Shown: piece by piece, positions 25,466 to 34,040 of the stretch
Layout: the number at the start of each line of letters is the position of its first letter
Position numbering within the stretch: position 1 is the stretch's first letter
DNA from: SSF53 sp036170535
GTDB taxonomy: Bacteria > Spirochaetota > Leptospiria > Leptospirales > Leptonemataceae
Length of the DNA stretch: 64,000 nt
Assembly: GCA_036170535.1 (NCBI GenBank)
Contig: JAVHPJ010000175.1
Span: 1-64,000 of the forward strand
Direction: 5' to 3'
Position numbers and translations under genes: made by a program
Notes under the pieces: model-generated
The model's database searches: none
Seen by the model: only the letters and a program-made list of their open reading frames with translations
What the model was told of the DNA's origin: nothing

Positions 25466-26308
25466 TCAGAATCCGTATTGCGCGCGCAGCTGCGCGGCGC
25501 CGAAGCCGCCGGCCAGGAGGCTGCGGATCGATACATCGTCCGAGCGCTTTGCGAGCCGCCGTCCGCTGGCGTCGCAGAGCAGTTCGCAGTGGTAAAATGT
25601 CGGCGGCGCGACGCCCAGCGCGCGATAGAGGAGCAACTGTCTCGCGGTAGATAGCAGCAGGTCCGCTCCGCGCACAACCTCGGTAATCTGCATGGCGCAA
25701 TCGTCGGCGACGACGGCAAGTTCGTAGGAGGGGAAGCCGTCTTTGCGCCAGACAAGAAAATCGCCAAAATGCACTCCGGCCGTAAAGCGCTGCGGTCCGG
25801 CGCGTCCGTCGTTAAACTCAACGGTTTCGCCGTCCGGCGTGCGAAAGCGCCAATTGGTCGCTCCGGGAGAGCGGGCGGTCGCGCCCGCCGCGACGGACGT
25901 GCGCAACTCAGTCGGGAAGACCGGCTCGGCCTCCGCGTCGTCCGCGTGCGGCGCTGCGAGCGCGCGTTCGACGTCTTTACGCGATTTGTTGCACGGGTAA
26001 ATGCAGCCGCGCGCGTGCAATTCAGCCCAGGCGGAGCGATAAAAATCGCCGCGTTCGCTCTGATTGTAGGGCGCGTGCGGCCCGCCGACGTCCGGTCCTT
26101 CGTCCCAGCGCAGGCCGAGTGCGTGGAGATCGTCCAGCGCAGCGCGCGCGAACTCCGGTTTGCACCGCGCTTGATCAAGATCTTCGTTGCGGTAGATCAG
26201 CCGGCCGCCTGCGGCCCGCGCGCGTTCTGCCGCGATCCAGAAGGTGCGGGCGTGGCCCATATGCAGGAAGCCGGTGGGCGAAGGCGCAATCCGACCGCGG
26301 TACTGCAT
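25466..26308 (-). CDS. gluQRS: Glutamyl-Q tRNA(Asp) synthetase
   Basis: The 280-residue protein is a truncated glutamyl-tRNA synthetase catalytic domain, the length of YadB/GluQRS, which attaches Glu to queuosine of tRNA(Asp). HIGH-type HMGH (16-19, in SPTGFLHMGHAR) and KMSKS-like RRLAKRSDD are visible, plus NEDLDQARCKPEF and GADLLLSTARQLLLYRALG. The zinc site seems decayed: the usual YPCxCSR reads IYPCNKSR (Cys106 kept, second Cys replaced) and the later Cys pair is missing. No anticodon domain. DUF1801 gene lies immediately upstream with a 1-bp gap. Confidence 0.92.
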   Translation of the reverse strand: MQYRGRIAPSPTGFLHMGHARTFWIAAERARAAGGRLIYRNEDLDQARCKPEFARAALDDLHALGLRWDEGPDVGGPHAPYNQSERGDFYRSAWAELHARGCIYPCNKSRKDVERALAAPHADDAEAEPVFPTELRTSVAAGATARSPGATNWRFRTPDGETVEFNDGRAGPQRFTAGVHFGDFLVWRKDGFPSYELAVVADDCAMQITEVVRGADLLLSTARQLLLYRALGVAPPTFYHCELLCDASGRRLAKRSDDVSIRSLLAGGFGAAQLRAQYGF

Positions 26309-26309
26309 C

Positions 26310-26768
26310 TCACTTTTTGCGCGCCGACTCGTACTGTTCGATGTAGCGGTTCACGGGCATTGCGCGTATTGCCTCGGCGACCACGTCTAAGGCCAGATCG
26401 TCCAGCTTCTTGAAGCGCACGCAAGATTTGCCCATGTCGAGCTTTTTGCCCGTCGCTTTATATGCGGCGCGAAACTGCGTCTCGCTCGCGCCATACACGC
26501 ACATCAGATAGATGGCCATGTGGTTTTTTTGCGACGCGATGCTGACGAAGGGCAGCGGAACGTCGGGCTTGCCCAGATAGCCCGCCGGATAGACCTTCAG
26601 CGGAACCACGTAACTGATCATGCCGTACTGGATGGTTTCGCGATAGCCGGCGGGCAGGGCCGTCTTGATCGCTTTGCGCACCGCCTGCAGGGCGCGTCGA
26701 CGATCTTCCGGCAAGGTCTTCAGATAGTCCGCTACTGTGGCGGGCGCTGAGCTTGCGCGCTGTTTCAT
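26310..26768 (-). CDS. DUF1801 domain protein
   Basis: The 152-residue protein fits DUF1801: a TVADYLKTLPEDRRRALQAVRK start, AGYRETIQYGMISYVVPL, LPFVSIASQKNHMAIYLM and GKSCVRFKKLDDLALDVVAEAI. No function is established for the family. It precedes gluQRS with almost no gap, so the two share a transcript; GFA lies 45 bp upstream of it. Confidence 0.88.
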   Translation of the reverse strand: MKQRASSAPATVADYLKTLPEDRRRALQAVRKAIKTALPAGYRETIQYGMISYVVPLKVYPAGYLGKPDVPLPFVSIASQKNHMAIYLMCVYGASETQFRAAYKATGKKLDMGKSCVRFKKLDDLALDVVAEAIRAMPVNRYIEQYESARKK

Positions 26769-26813
26769 GCTGGTTCTCCTCCGATTCCGTCGCTACAGGT
26801 CGGTCCTGCTGAG

Positions 26814-27308
26814 TCAATCCGCCAGAGTCAGGCCCAGGCGCGCGTGCCATTCGGAAATGCCTTCGTCCGGATATCCCTCAAATTGTCGATCGCCTTCGCG
26901 AATGTCCGGAACAACCCACGACGCCTTTGAGCCCAGCATAAGATGAGTGCGCACCGGCGGAACGGGCAGGGGCGTGTCGATTGCGGAGGCGAGAGGGTGC
27001 ACCATTTCCGGCCAGTTGGGATCCCACATCCAGAGCTGGCTGCCGCACTCGCTGCAGAAGTGCCGCCGACCTTCGCTTTCAGCGGCGTCCGTTGGTTTTC
27101 GATCGCTGAGTTTTGCACGGTAGACCTTGATGTGCTCGCGTCCTTCCACCTCGAGCGTCGCATAGTCGCCCTTAATATTAATCGCAAATCCCCCGCCGCC
27201 GCTCGTCTTGCGGCAGATTGAGCAGTAGCAGATGTTATAGGGATACGGGTGGCGCGACTGCACCCGAAACTTTACCGCGCCGCAATGGCAGGAGCCTTCC
27301 AGAAGCAT
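26814..27308 (-). CDS. GFA family (glutathione-dependent formaldehyde-activating type) protein
   Basis: The 164-residue protein has the GFA zinc-binding Cys set: GSCHCGAVKFRV at the start, ICYCSICRKTSG, and HFCSECGSQLW. The family is named for an enzyme that speeds glutathione-formaldehyde condensation, but most members are uncharacterised and glutathione use here is doubtful. It heads the minus-strand run GFA-DUF1801-gluQRS. A divergent intergenic region with an inverted repeat lies upstream. Confidence 0.9.
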   Translation of the reverse strand: MLLEGSCHCGAVKFRVQSRHPYPYNICYCSICRKTSGGGGFAINIKGDYATLEVEGREHIKVYRAKLSDRKPTDAAESEGRRHFCSECGSQLWMWDPNWPEMVHPLASAIDTPLPVPPVRTHLMLGSKASWVVPDIREGDRQFEGYPDEGISEWHARLGLTLAD

Positions 27309-27401
27309 GGCGCAGGCTGGCTCGCGCGCTCAGGGAGGCAATGAGAATCGCAAGCGTGCGGCGGGTGATTTTACAGCGCCCCGGGCCGCGTCCGGGTCGC
27401 C

Positions 27402-27430
27402 GTAAATTCACGCTGGCTGCGTGAATTTAC
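27402..27430. promoter_or_regulatory. Perfect 12-bp inverted repeat in divergent gap (possible operator or hairpin)
   Basis: GTAAATTCACGC (27402-27413), loop TGGCT, GCGTGAATTTAC (27419-27430) form a perfect inverted repeat. It lies between the divergent GFA gene (start 27308) and the patatin gene (start 27551). The bases after it (TCGTTAAAATCAAAAAAAGTA, split here as TCGTTAAAAT CAAAAAAAG) are AT-rich for this genome, so a promoter with an operator is plausible; a terminator is less likely since no U-run follows immediately. Confidence 0.55.
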
Positions 27431-27550
27431 TCGTTAAAATCAAAAAAAGTATCAGTGAGGTATTTTTTGCCACAGTGCTTCGTATTTGCTGGCGCCCCGG
27501 TCCGACCTGGTCCCGGTCTGGTCGGGCGCAGCCTGCGCCCGGAGCCGACC

Positions 27551-29827
27551 ATGACCGTCACGGCTGAAGATCTGCGAATTGCGGCCCCTTTGCCGTCTGC
27601 GCAACCCGCGCGGGCGCTCGCCCAGGCGGGATGGGCGTTGGTCGACCTCGCCTGCATTCTGCGCCATGTCACGCCGCCGCTGGTTTTGCTGGCGCTCGGG
27701 TTGTTCGCCTTTGTGCTGAGCGATCAGGGCCAGGACGTGGTGCGCACACTCTACGTCGACGCGAACTGGGTCCACATTCTGCTGTTCTACATATTTCTCG
27801 CGTTGTGGTCGGTACAGAGCTGGTGGACCGGACGTTGCATGTTGAACTACTCGGCCATCTACTATGTGAGCCAGGCGCGCAGTCTGCGCATGCAAGCCTG
27901 GGTTCCGCGCGCCCTTGGGGCCGGCGCATTTGTCATCACCGGGGCGGCTTTTCTGGTCAGTTATCTTTCCAGCCCCAGCGGCAGCTGGTTGGCGGCCGTC
28001 CTGGTCGGCATTAATGTCGTTCTCTCCGGAGCATTCATCTACGTGTTCTATTTGCGTCGCCGGCGGCGTAAGAACCTCACGCCGATGAGCGTCACCGCGA
28101 ACTACTACGGCATAAGCGCTCTCGAACTTTTGCGCACGCACTGGCGCTTTGACGTGCTCGGCATCCTCGCGTTTTTCCTTATGTTGTGGGCGTTTGTATT
28201 TTTTAACGTCAGCGTCGCGCGTTTCCTGGGACCGCCGGCCGTCTTCGTTTCGGCGTTCGCGCTCTATTCGTCTTTCTTTAACATCTTCAGCTACGTTCGA
28301 CGCAAGTGGCATATCCCGATCTATGCTGTCCTGATTGGCGGCGGCTTGCTCTACAGCGGTTGGAACAACAACCACGCCGTGCGCCTGGTCCCGGAGGATC
28401 AAGCGGTCGTTTTCGCCGACGAACCGTCGCGCGACCTTGACGCATACTACGCACTGTGGGCCCGCGTTCACGGGCACCGTCCGGAACAGCCGTTAATCCT
28501 TGTCGCCGCCGAGGGCGGCGGCATACGCGCCGGCTACTGGACGGCCTCGCTGCTCGCCGCCCTGGAAGAGCGCGCGCGTGCCCGGGACCCGCGCGTCGAT
28601 CTGCGTCTGCATAACCGCATCTTCGCGCTGTCCGGCGTCTCCGGCGGTTCCATCGGCGTTGCGACGTACGCGGCCCTTTTGCATGAGTCGCAGAAAGTTG
28701 CAGCGCCGGAGGAATCCTACGCGTTTCTCCAGCACTCGCAGGATTTTCTGGGCGAGGATTTCCTTTCGCCGGTCACAGCGATGCTCCTGTTTCCCGATCT
28801 GATTCAGCGTCTGCTGCCCGTGCGCATCGCGCTTTTCGATCGGAGTCGCGCCCTTGAGGCTTCCTGGGAAAGATCCTTCGCGGATCGGGTCGGTTCGGAC
28901 GCCTTCAGCCAACCCATGTCCGCCCTGTGGCGCGGGCCGAACGGCGAGCTGGACGCGCGACTGCCCGCGCTGTTCTTGAATGCGACGCACGTGGAAAGCG
29001 GCCGCCGCGTCGTATTGAGTCCGGTGCGCTTCGGACGCTCGCGGCGCGACCGTGCGAGTCAGACCGACGCCGACGCGTACTGCAGCGATCGAACGCGTTT
29101 TAACGAGGCGATCGACGCGCTTTGCGAGTTTGCATATCGCAAACAACTCGATCGCATGCGTCTGAGCACCGCGGCGGGGCTCAGTGCGCGCTTTCCGGTT
29201 GTCACGCCCGGCGGCCGTTTTTATCGCAATCCGGATCACTTCGCGCCGTATTTTGCCGAGGTTCCCGGCGCCGAAACCAATCTCTGGGGCCACGTCGTCG
29301 ACGGCGGCTATTTCGAAAACTCCGGTGCGGCGACTGCGCTCGATGTCGGGCGCGCACTCAAGGACTTAAACGGAGCCGTCGCCTCCGGCCGCCGCGCGCC
29401 GCGCTCGATCGTTGTGCTGGTCATCCGTAACTCGCTCGGCTCGAAGGGCGAAGCCGAACTCGTTGCGCAAAATGGCAAACGCTGGCTCTATGAACTGGGT
29501 CAGCCGATCGACGCGCTGACCAACACGCGCAGCGCGCGAACGCCTTATTCGGTGGATCAGCTGCGCCGCGAATTTCCGGGCGCCGTGTTTGAAGTGGATT
29601 TACGTCTGGATCTGAACCAGGCGCCGCTGGGCTGGATTCTCTCCGGGCAGGCCCGCGGCGCCATCGACAAGCGCGTGAATCGTCTGGTCGACTGCCAGCC
29701 GGCGCAGACGCCGGCCGACATCGAAGATGCGCGAATCATGGACGGTTTCCTTTCCGCTGCAGGCTTTACGCTGCCGTGTGCGCCTGGCGGCCGAGCGGCG
29801 CACGCCGGCAGGGAAAGCGGCGGATAA
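27551..29827 (+). CDS. Patatin-like phospholipase with N-terminal multi-membrane domain
   Basis: The 758-residue protein starts at the ATG 27551 with GGAG six bases upstream. Residues 40-270 hold about six or seven membrane helices. The C-terminal patatin part shows the oxyanion motif EGGGIRAG (321-328), the nucleophile elbow SGVSGGS (361-367, Ser364) and the catalytic Asp584 in VVDGGYFENSG, so the Ser-Asp dyad is intact. Family members hydrolyse acyl chains of lipids. The combined membrane-patatin form implies action at a membrane face. Downstream BASS transporter gene is convergent. Confidence 0.9.
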   Translation: MTVTAEDLRIAAPLPSAQPARALAQAGWALVDLACILRHVTPPLVLLALGLFAFVLSDQGQDVVRTLYVDANWVHILLFYIFLALWSVQSWWTGRCMLNYSAIYYVSQARSLRMQAWVPRALGAGAFVITGAAFLVSYLSSPSGSWLAAVLVGINVVLSGAFIYVFYLRRRRRKNLTPMSVTANYYGISALELLRTHWRFDVLGILAFFLMLWAFVFFNVSVARFLGPPAVFVSAFALYSSFFNIFSYVRRKWHIPIYAVLIGGGLLYSGWNNNHAVRLVPEDQAVVFADEPSRDLDAYYALWARVHGHRPEQPLILVAAEGGGIRAGYWTASLLAALEERARARDPRVDLRLHNRIFALSGVSGGSIGVATYAALLHESQKVAAPEESYAFLQHSQDFLGEDFLSPVTAMLLFPDLIQRLLPVRIALFDRSRALEASWERSFADRVGSDAFSQPMSALWRGPNGELDARLPALFLNATHVESGRRVVLSPVRFGRSRRDRASQTDADAYCSDRTRFNEAIDALCEFAYRKQLDRMRLSTAAGLSARFPVVTPGGRFYRNPDHFAPYFAEVPGAETNLWGHVVDGGYFENSGAATALDVGRALKDLNGAVASGRRAPRSIVVLVIRNSLGSKGEAELVAQNGKRWLYELGQPIDALTNTRSARTPYSVDQLRREFPGAVFEVDLRLDLNQAPLGWILSGQARGAIDKRVNRLVDCQPAQTPADIEDARIMDGFLSAAGFTLPCAPGGRAAHAGRESGG

Positions 29828-29839
29828 CGCCCGGCGCCT

Positions 29840-30721
29840 TCAGCCTGGCGCAGCGGGATCCGTTTCCGGGGAGCGACGCAGATTGACCAACCAACCGAAT
29901 ATCGCCGCCGTGATAAACATGAAGATGCTGTAAATGCCGGCCGGCATTGCAATCAGGAGACTGCCCAGCGCGCCGGTGGCGACTGCGATCGCCAGCGTGC
30001 CGTTGTGTATGCCGATTTCCATGCCGACGGCGATGGCCTGGCGTTTGGAGAGACCGAAGATAAGCGGCGCAAAATAGCCGACGACGAGACTTACAATATT
30101 AAAAGTGAGCGCGGCCAGACCGACGGTCGGCAAGTGTTCGAGGACGCGTTCCCGTTCGCTGAACAACGAAACCCCGACCGCCACCACAAGCACCACGACG
30201 GACAGCAACCGAACCGGTCGATCGACGGCGTGCGCGGCTCGGGGCGCGAACTTTCGCAGCAGCATGCCGATCGAAACCGGAACGAGCACGACGGCGAAAA
30301 CGCCGATGACTTTTTCGTACGGAATCGGGATGCTTTTTTCTGCGGACATAAAGTAATCAAGGCTGAGTCCGACTATCAGCGGCATGGTGAAAAGGCACAG
30401 CGCGCTATTAATCGCCGTCAGCGTTATATTCAACGCGACGTCGCCGTGGGCGAGATGGCTGTAAAGGTTCGCCGTAACGCCGCCCGGGGAAGCCGACAGC
30501 AGCATGAGCCCCACGGCCAGTTCCGGCGCCAGGTTAAAGGCGCGCGCCAGCGCGAAGGCCGCCAGCGGCAAAAGCAGCGCCTGACAAACGAGGCCCAGCA
30601 GGGCCGCGCGTGGAAAGCGCAGCACGCGCGTGAAGTCGGCCACGGTGAGATGCAGACCGAGACCGAGCATGACGATTGCCAGGGCGATCTGCAGCGTGAG
30701 CGTAATGGTTTTTATGTCCAT
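29840..30721 (-). CDS. BASS family sodium-dependent organic anion (bile acid:Na+-type) symporter
   Basis: The 293-residue polytopic protein has about ten hydrophobic segments and the BASS signatures LMLLSASPGGVTANLYSHLA, MEIGIHNGTLAIAVA and VPVSIGMLLRKFAP. Family members import anionic compounds such as bile acids, pantothenate or keto acids with sodium; the substrate here cannot be told from sequence. It converges on the patatin gene (12-bp gap) and diverges from msrA. Confidence 0.9.
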   Translation of the reverse strand: MDIKTITLTLQIALAIVMLGLGLHLTVADFTRVLRFPRAALLGLVCQALLLPLAAFALARAFNLAPELAVGLMLLSASPGGVTANLYSHLAHGDVALNITLTAINSALCLFTMPLIVGLSLDYFMSAEKSIPIPYEKVIGVFAVVLVPVSIGMLLRKFAPRAAHAVDRPVRLLSVVVLVVAVGVSLFSERERVLEHLPTVGLAALTFNIVSLVVGYFAPLIFGLSKRQAIAVGMEIGIHNGTLAIAVATGALGSLLIAMPAGIYSIFMFITAAIFGWLVNLRRSPETDPAAPG

Positions 30722-30854
30722 GCCCGATTTATGACTGCGCCAGCAGGGGCGGCAAGTCCAATCGGCTTTTTCCGGTGACGCGGCCGCCTCCGGGCGTTAT
30801 ATTTGACCGAAGCGCCTGCGCGAACAGGCGAAACGAGCGAATTGAGCGAAACCA

Positions 30855-31376
30855 ATGGGCGAAACTGATAAATTTGAAACTGCGACTCTGGGCGGCGGAT
30901 GTTTCTGGTGCGTGGAGGCCGTGTTTCAGCATCTGAAAGGCGTCAAACGCGTCGTCTCCGGCTATGCCGGCGGGCATGTCTCCAATCCAACCTACAAGCA
31001 GATTTGCACCGGGACCACCGGGCATGCGGAAGTAGTGCAGATTGAGTTTGATCCTGGCGAAATCAGCTATGCCGACCTTCTGCAGTTGTTCTGGAAGTCC
31101 CACGACCCGACGACCCTGAATCGTCAGGGCGCGGATGCCGGAACCCAGTATCGCTCGATTATCCTGTATCACAGCGAAACGCAGAAAAAAATCGCCGAAC
31201 AGTCGCGGGCGGAGGCGGCGCGGGATTTCGCCGATCCGATTGTCACGCAGCTCGTTCCCTTTACGATCTTCCATCCGGCGGAAGACTATCACCAGAACTA
31301 CTTTCGCGATAACCCCGGCGCGCCTTATTGCATGTATGTGATTCGGCCCAAGATGATGAAGCTCGGGATGTTGTAA
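30855..31376 (+). CDS. msrA: Peptide methionine sulfoxide reductase A
   Basis: The 173-residue enzyme reduces the S form of methionine sulfoxide. It has the catalytic Cys in LGGGCFWCVEAVFQ (GCFWC motif), GYAGGHVSNPTY, HAEVVQIEFDP, HDPTTLNRQGADAGTQYRS and AEDYHQNYF. A Cys near the end (APYCMYVI) may be the recycling residue. The gene stands alone between BASS and the nudix gene. Confidence 0.96.
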   Translation: MGETDKFETATLGGGCFWCVEAVFQHLKGVKRVVSGYAGGHVSNPTYKQICTGTTGHAEVVQIEFDPGEISYADLLQLFWKSHDPTTLNRQGADAGTQYRSIILYHSETQKKIAEQSRAEAARDFADPIVTQLVPFTIFHPAEDYHQNYFRDNPGAPYCMYVIRPKMMKLGML

Positions 31377-31447
31377 TTCGACTGAACTTAACCGGATTAT
31401 TCATGACACACTGCGTGCTGCGACGGGAGCTTCATGAAAAATCCGGG

Positions 31448-31864
31448 CTAAAGCCAGCCGCGCTCGCCGAAGAACTGGCGCGTGAATCGATTCAAATTCA
31501 GGTTGGCCAGTTCCGCTTTCCGAAACCAGCGTGCATCCGCGGCGTCGTCGCCGGCGCGGAGCGTTCCGCCCAGCCACTCGGCTGAAAAATCAAGCACCAC
31601 GTAGTGAAACAAGAGCGCGCCGTTCGCATCGCGTTCGATGGTTTCGAACCACCAGATCAGCTCGCCCGCACGCACCTCAAGTCCGCATTCCTCGAGCATT
31701 TCGCGTTCGGCCGCCGCGCGTACAGTTTCGCCCGGCCCGACTTTGCCGCCGGGCAGGGCCCACTCTCCGCGTCCGGGATCGCGAGCGCGCTGGACCAATA
31801 AGACCTGTTCCTGGCGCTCCAGCAGAACCGCGGCGGCGAGACGGGGGGCGAGCGGCGTAGTCAT
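31448..31864 (-). CDS. Nudix hydrolase
   Basis: The 138-residue protein has the Nudix box GGKVGPGETVRAAAEREMLEECGLEV (split: GGKVGPGETVRAAAE then REMLEECGLEV) with the REUxEExGU residues intact and a MutT-like layout; the first strand reads AAVLLERQEQVLLVQRA. It hydrolyses a nucleoside diphosphate-X compound; substrate unknown. It follows the DUF4105 gene on the minus strand with 43 bp between. Confidence 0.93.
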   Translation of the reverse strand: MTTPLAPRLAAAVLLERQEQVLLVQRARDPGRGEWALPGGKVGPGETVRAAAEREMLEECGLEVRAGELIWWFETIERDANGALLFHYVVLDFSAEWLGGTLRAGDDAADARWFRKAELANLNLNRFTRQFFGERGWL

Positions 31865-31907
31865 TGGATGAGGCGGCGGAAGCGGCGCAGCTTCGGGGTT
31901 CTCCGCT

Positions 31908-33263
31908 TCAGCTGCGCTGCGTCAGTCGCACGCCGGCCGCGCCGGCCAGCTTGTACAGGCGCAAAAAGATCAAGCCTTCGATCAAGAGCGCAACGCCCAG
32001 AAAGACCCACGAACTTTGCGGCCAGATGCGCGTAAGCGCGAGCAAAAGACCGATCGCCGGCAGCGCCAGACAGGCCAGATTCAACATGAGCTTCGCGCGC
32101 AGCCTTTGCGGGCCGCGGCAGAACAAACGTTCCGCCAGAGGCGCAAAGAGCGCGAGCGGCGAGAACGCGAAAACATTCAGGTTCCAATCCAGAGAGTCGT
32201 GGTTGGTTCCGAACCACAGCGTGAGCAAAATGAAACCCAGGCTCCCGGCCCCCACTCGCCAGGCATGGCGCGCAAGCGCTCCGGTCTTGAGCCAGAAGCC
32301 GCTTGTGCGCCGGAGCGCCGGCGTAAGATAAAACGGCGCGATGCACAGCGCGGCGTAGAGCAAGGCGGTGAAAATCCAATTTTGCGCGCGCTGCGGCGGA
32401 GAGCGGGGTTCGACATTATCCAGCGCAAGCACAATCGGGCCCAGACGTCCCTCCGCGCCCTCCGCGCTGCGAAACTCGTCCAGCCGACGCATAAAGTTAA
32501 GCGGCAAGAACATCTCCTGCCAGATGCTGATCGATTCGTCGGTTACAACGCCCTGTATTACGTCAACAACCAGCCAGTACGGCGGGTCGTCGGCGAGATA
32601 GGCGCTGGCTGTACGGCGAAAAGTGGAATTCGCGGATTTATTGACCGAGGCGCGCTCGAGCGCGCCGTCGAGGTATTCGTTTACAATGTCGCGGATGCGC
32701 GTGGTGCAGTTGTCGCGGTAGTGATGATAGAGATACTCGCGCTGGTCCGCACGGTAGTTTTTCAACAGTCGCAATAGCAGAGCTTCCGCTTCGGCGTCGG
32801 TCAGAAATAATTGCTGCGCATAGACGCGCCGGTTTTCGTAGCGCGCGTAAAAGCGGAACATGAGTTCGCGCATCATGACGCCGAGCTCGTACGCGGGCTG
32901 ATTCTTCATGAAGCGCTCAAGAAAGCGATCGTCGAAGATGAAACGGCCGTAATCGAACACATAGTCGCGTCGATCGCGCGCGTCGTATATGCGCAAAGCC
33001 GTGTGTCCCCAGCGGGAATAGGCGGCGGCGCCGGGCTCCACCGAGAAAATGTCCGTGCGAAAGCGCCGGCCCTCCGCAGCCGCCAGGCTGGCCGGCGGAT
33101 CAAAGTCCCGCGGGAAAGCCTGTTGCAACTCAAAGGCGATGTCCGGATTTTCCTCCAGAAAGCGCTGCACCGGGTCGCCGGCGGGCTCGGCGTCGAGCGC
33201 GTTCAGCGCGACGGCGGAAACAAAGACGGCAAAGGCGAAAAGTCGGAAACGGATCGGTTTCAT
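31908..33263 (-). CDS. DUF4105 (Lnb-like) membrane protein, possible lipoprotein N-acyltransferase
   Basis: The 451-residue protein has a signal or anchor (1-22), an extracytoplasmic DUF4105 domain (about 65-285) and four to five C-terminal membrane helices (from about 295). The two DUF4105 key residues are visible: His87 in AYSRWGHTALRI and Cys186 in YHHYRDNCTTRIRD, the pair proposed as catalytic in the Bacteroides lipoprotein N-acyltransferase Lnb, which is also DUF4105. Spirochaetes have their own lipoprotein acylation needs, so this is a candidate for that or a related acyl step. It is directly downstream of a plsC-type gene (12-bp gap), supporting an acyl role. Function is inferred. Confidence 0.78.
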   Translation of the reverse strand: MKPIRFRLFAFAVFVSAVALNALDAEPAGDPVQRFLEENPDIAFELQQAFPRDFDPPASLAAAEGRRFRTDIFSVEPGAAAYSRWGHTALRIYDARDRRDYVFDYGRFIFDDRFLERFMKNQPAYELGVMMRELMFRFYARYENRRVYAQQLFLTDAEAEALLLRLLKNYRADQREYLYHHYRDNCTTRIRDIVNEYLDGALERASVNKSANSTFRRTASAYLADDPPYWLVVDVIQGVVTDESISIWQEMFLPLNFMRRLDEFRSAEGAEGRLGPIVLALDNVEPRSPPQRAQNWIFTALLYAALCIAPFYLTPALRRTSGFWLKTGALARHAWRVGAGSLGFILLTLWFGTNHDSLDWNLNVFAFSPLALFAPLAERLFCRGPQRLRAKLMLNLACLALPAIGLLLALTRIWPQSSWVFLGVALLIEGLIFLRLYKLAGAAGVRLTQRS

Positions 33264-33275
33264 ACAGGGCGAAAC

Positions 33276-33995
33276 TCAGGCGGGCTGCATGCCCAATTCA
33301 ACTTGCTTCTGTTGCATGGCGGCGCGCGTGCGTTGCGAGATTTCCCGAACGGCTTCTTTTTCCGGCATGGCTTTGAAATCGGCAAAGGGCAACGGCGGCA
33401 AAAAAGATATGCGCACGGAGCGATATTGCACGCGGTACGGGATGCGACACACCTCTTCCGGCAGGCCCAACATAGAACGCACCCGCGGATGGACGGGAAT
33501 CGTTTCGATGGTCTCGTCGATCGGCGCAATCACGAACGGAATAATCGGCGCCTTTGCGCGATAAGCGAAAGTTCCAAATCCGTCGTGAAATTTCACCATC
33601 GGAGCGGAAAAGTCGTTCTGGACCATATAGTCGTGCCCTTCGGGAAAGATGCCCAGAATATCGCCGTGACGCAAGACGCTCATAAGTCGCTTGATGGACG
33701 ATACTGTGACGGCGCCGTCGATCTGCATCGGAATTACGCCGGTCTCGCGAACCAGGTTCTTAAAAATGGGGATGCGTTCCGTGTATTCCGCCGCGATCCA
33801 GGATATGTAGCGCGGCACCGCCGAGGCGACGATGAAGGGGTCCATGTCCGAACGATGATTTCCGACCAGAATGGCCGGTCCGTCGGCGGGAACGTGTTCG
33901 AGTCCTTCCTTGCGAATGTCGACCATAAAGTCAAGGAACGGTTTTACGATACTCTTAATGTTGTGAAAGACGTCTTTCTCGGATTCGAGCGCCAT
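33276..33995 (-). CDS. 1-acyl-sn-glycerol-3-phosphate acyltransferase-like (PlsC family)
   Basis: This is a PlsC/LPLAT-type acyltransferase of about 239 residues from the ATG 33995. The NHRSDMDPFIV segment is the HX4D-like box (NH..D), followed by ISWIAAEYTERIPIFKNLVRE, GIFPEGHDYMVQNDF (the second glycerol-phosphate-binding motif, PEG), and the basic APIIPFVIAPID. It acylates a lysophospholipid or similar. A longer frame extends upstream, and a TTG at 34034 that overlaps the divergent gene's start is an alternative. The DUF4105 gene follows, then nudix. Confidence 0.88.
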   Translation of the reverse strand: MALESEKDVFHNIKSIVKPFLDFMVDIRKEGLEHVPADGPAILVGNHRSDMDPFIVASAVPRYISWIAAEYTERIPIFKNLVRETGVIPMQIDGAVTVSSIKRLMSVLRHGDILGIFPEGHDYMVQNDFSAPMVKFHDGFGTFAYRAKAPIIPFVIAPIDETIETIPVHPRVRSMLGLPEEVCRIPYRVQYRSVRISFLPPLPFADFKAMPEKEAVREISQRTRAAMQQKQVELGMQPA

Positions 33996-34040
33996 CGGTA
34001 CGCGAACGTTCAATTCCTCAAAGACGCGCGTCAAATCAAA

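Noticed and set aside
27452..28477. 341-residue minus-strand open frame
   Set aside because: It lies antisense to the patatin gene, is low-complexity Arg/Gln-rich, and has no recognisable domain.
30729..31292. 187-residue minus-strand open frame opposite msrA
   Set aside because: msrA has all catalytic motifs on the plus strand; the antisense frame has none.
32811..34040. Long plus-strand open frame ahead of the secreted protein at 34041
   Set aside because: It is antisense to the DUF4105 and plsC genes, whose products have clear motifs; high GC makes long shadow frames common.
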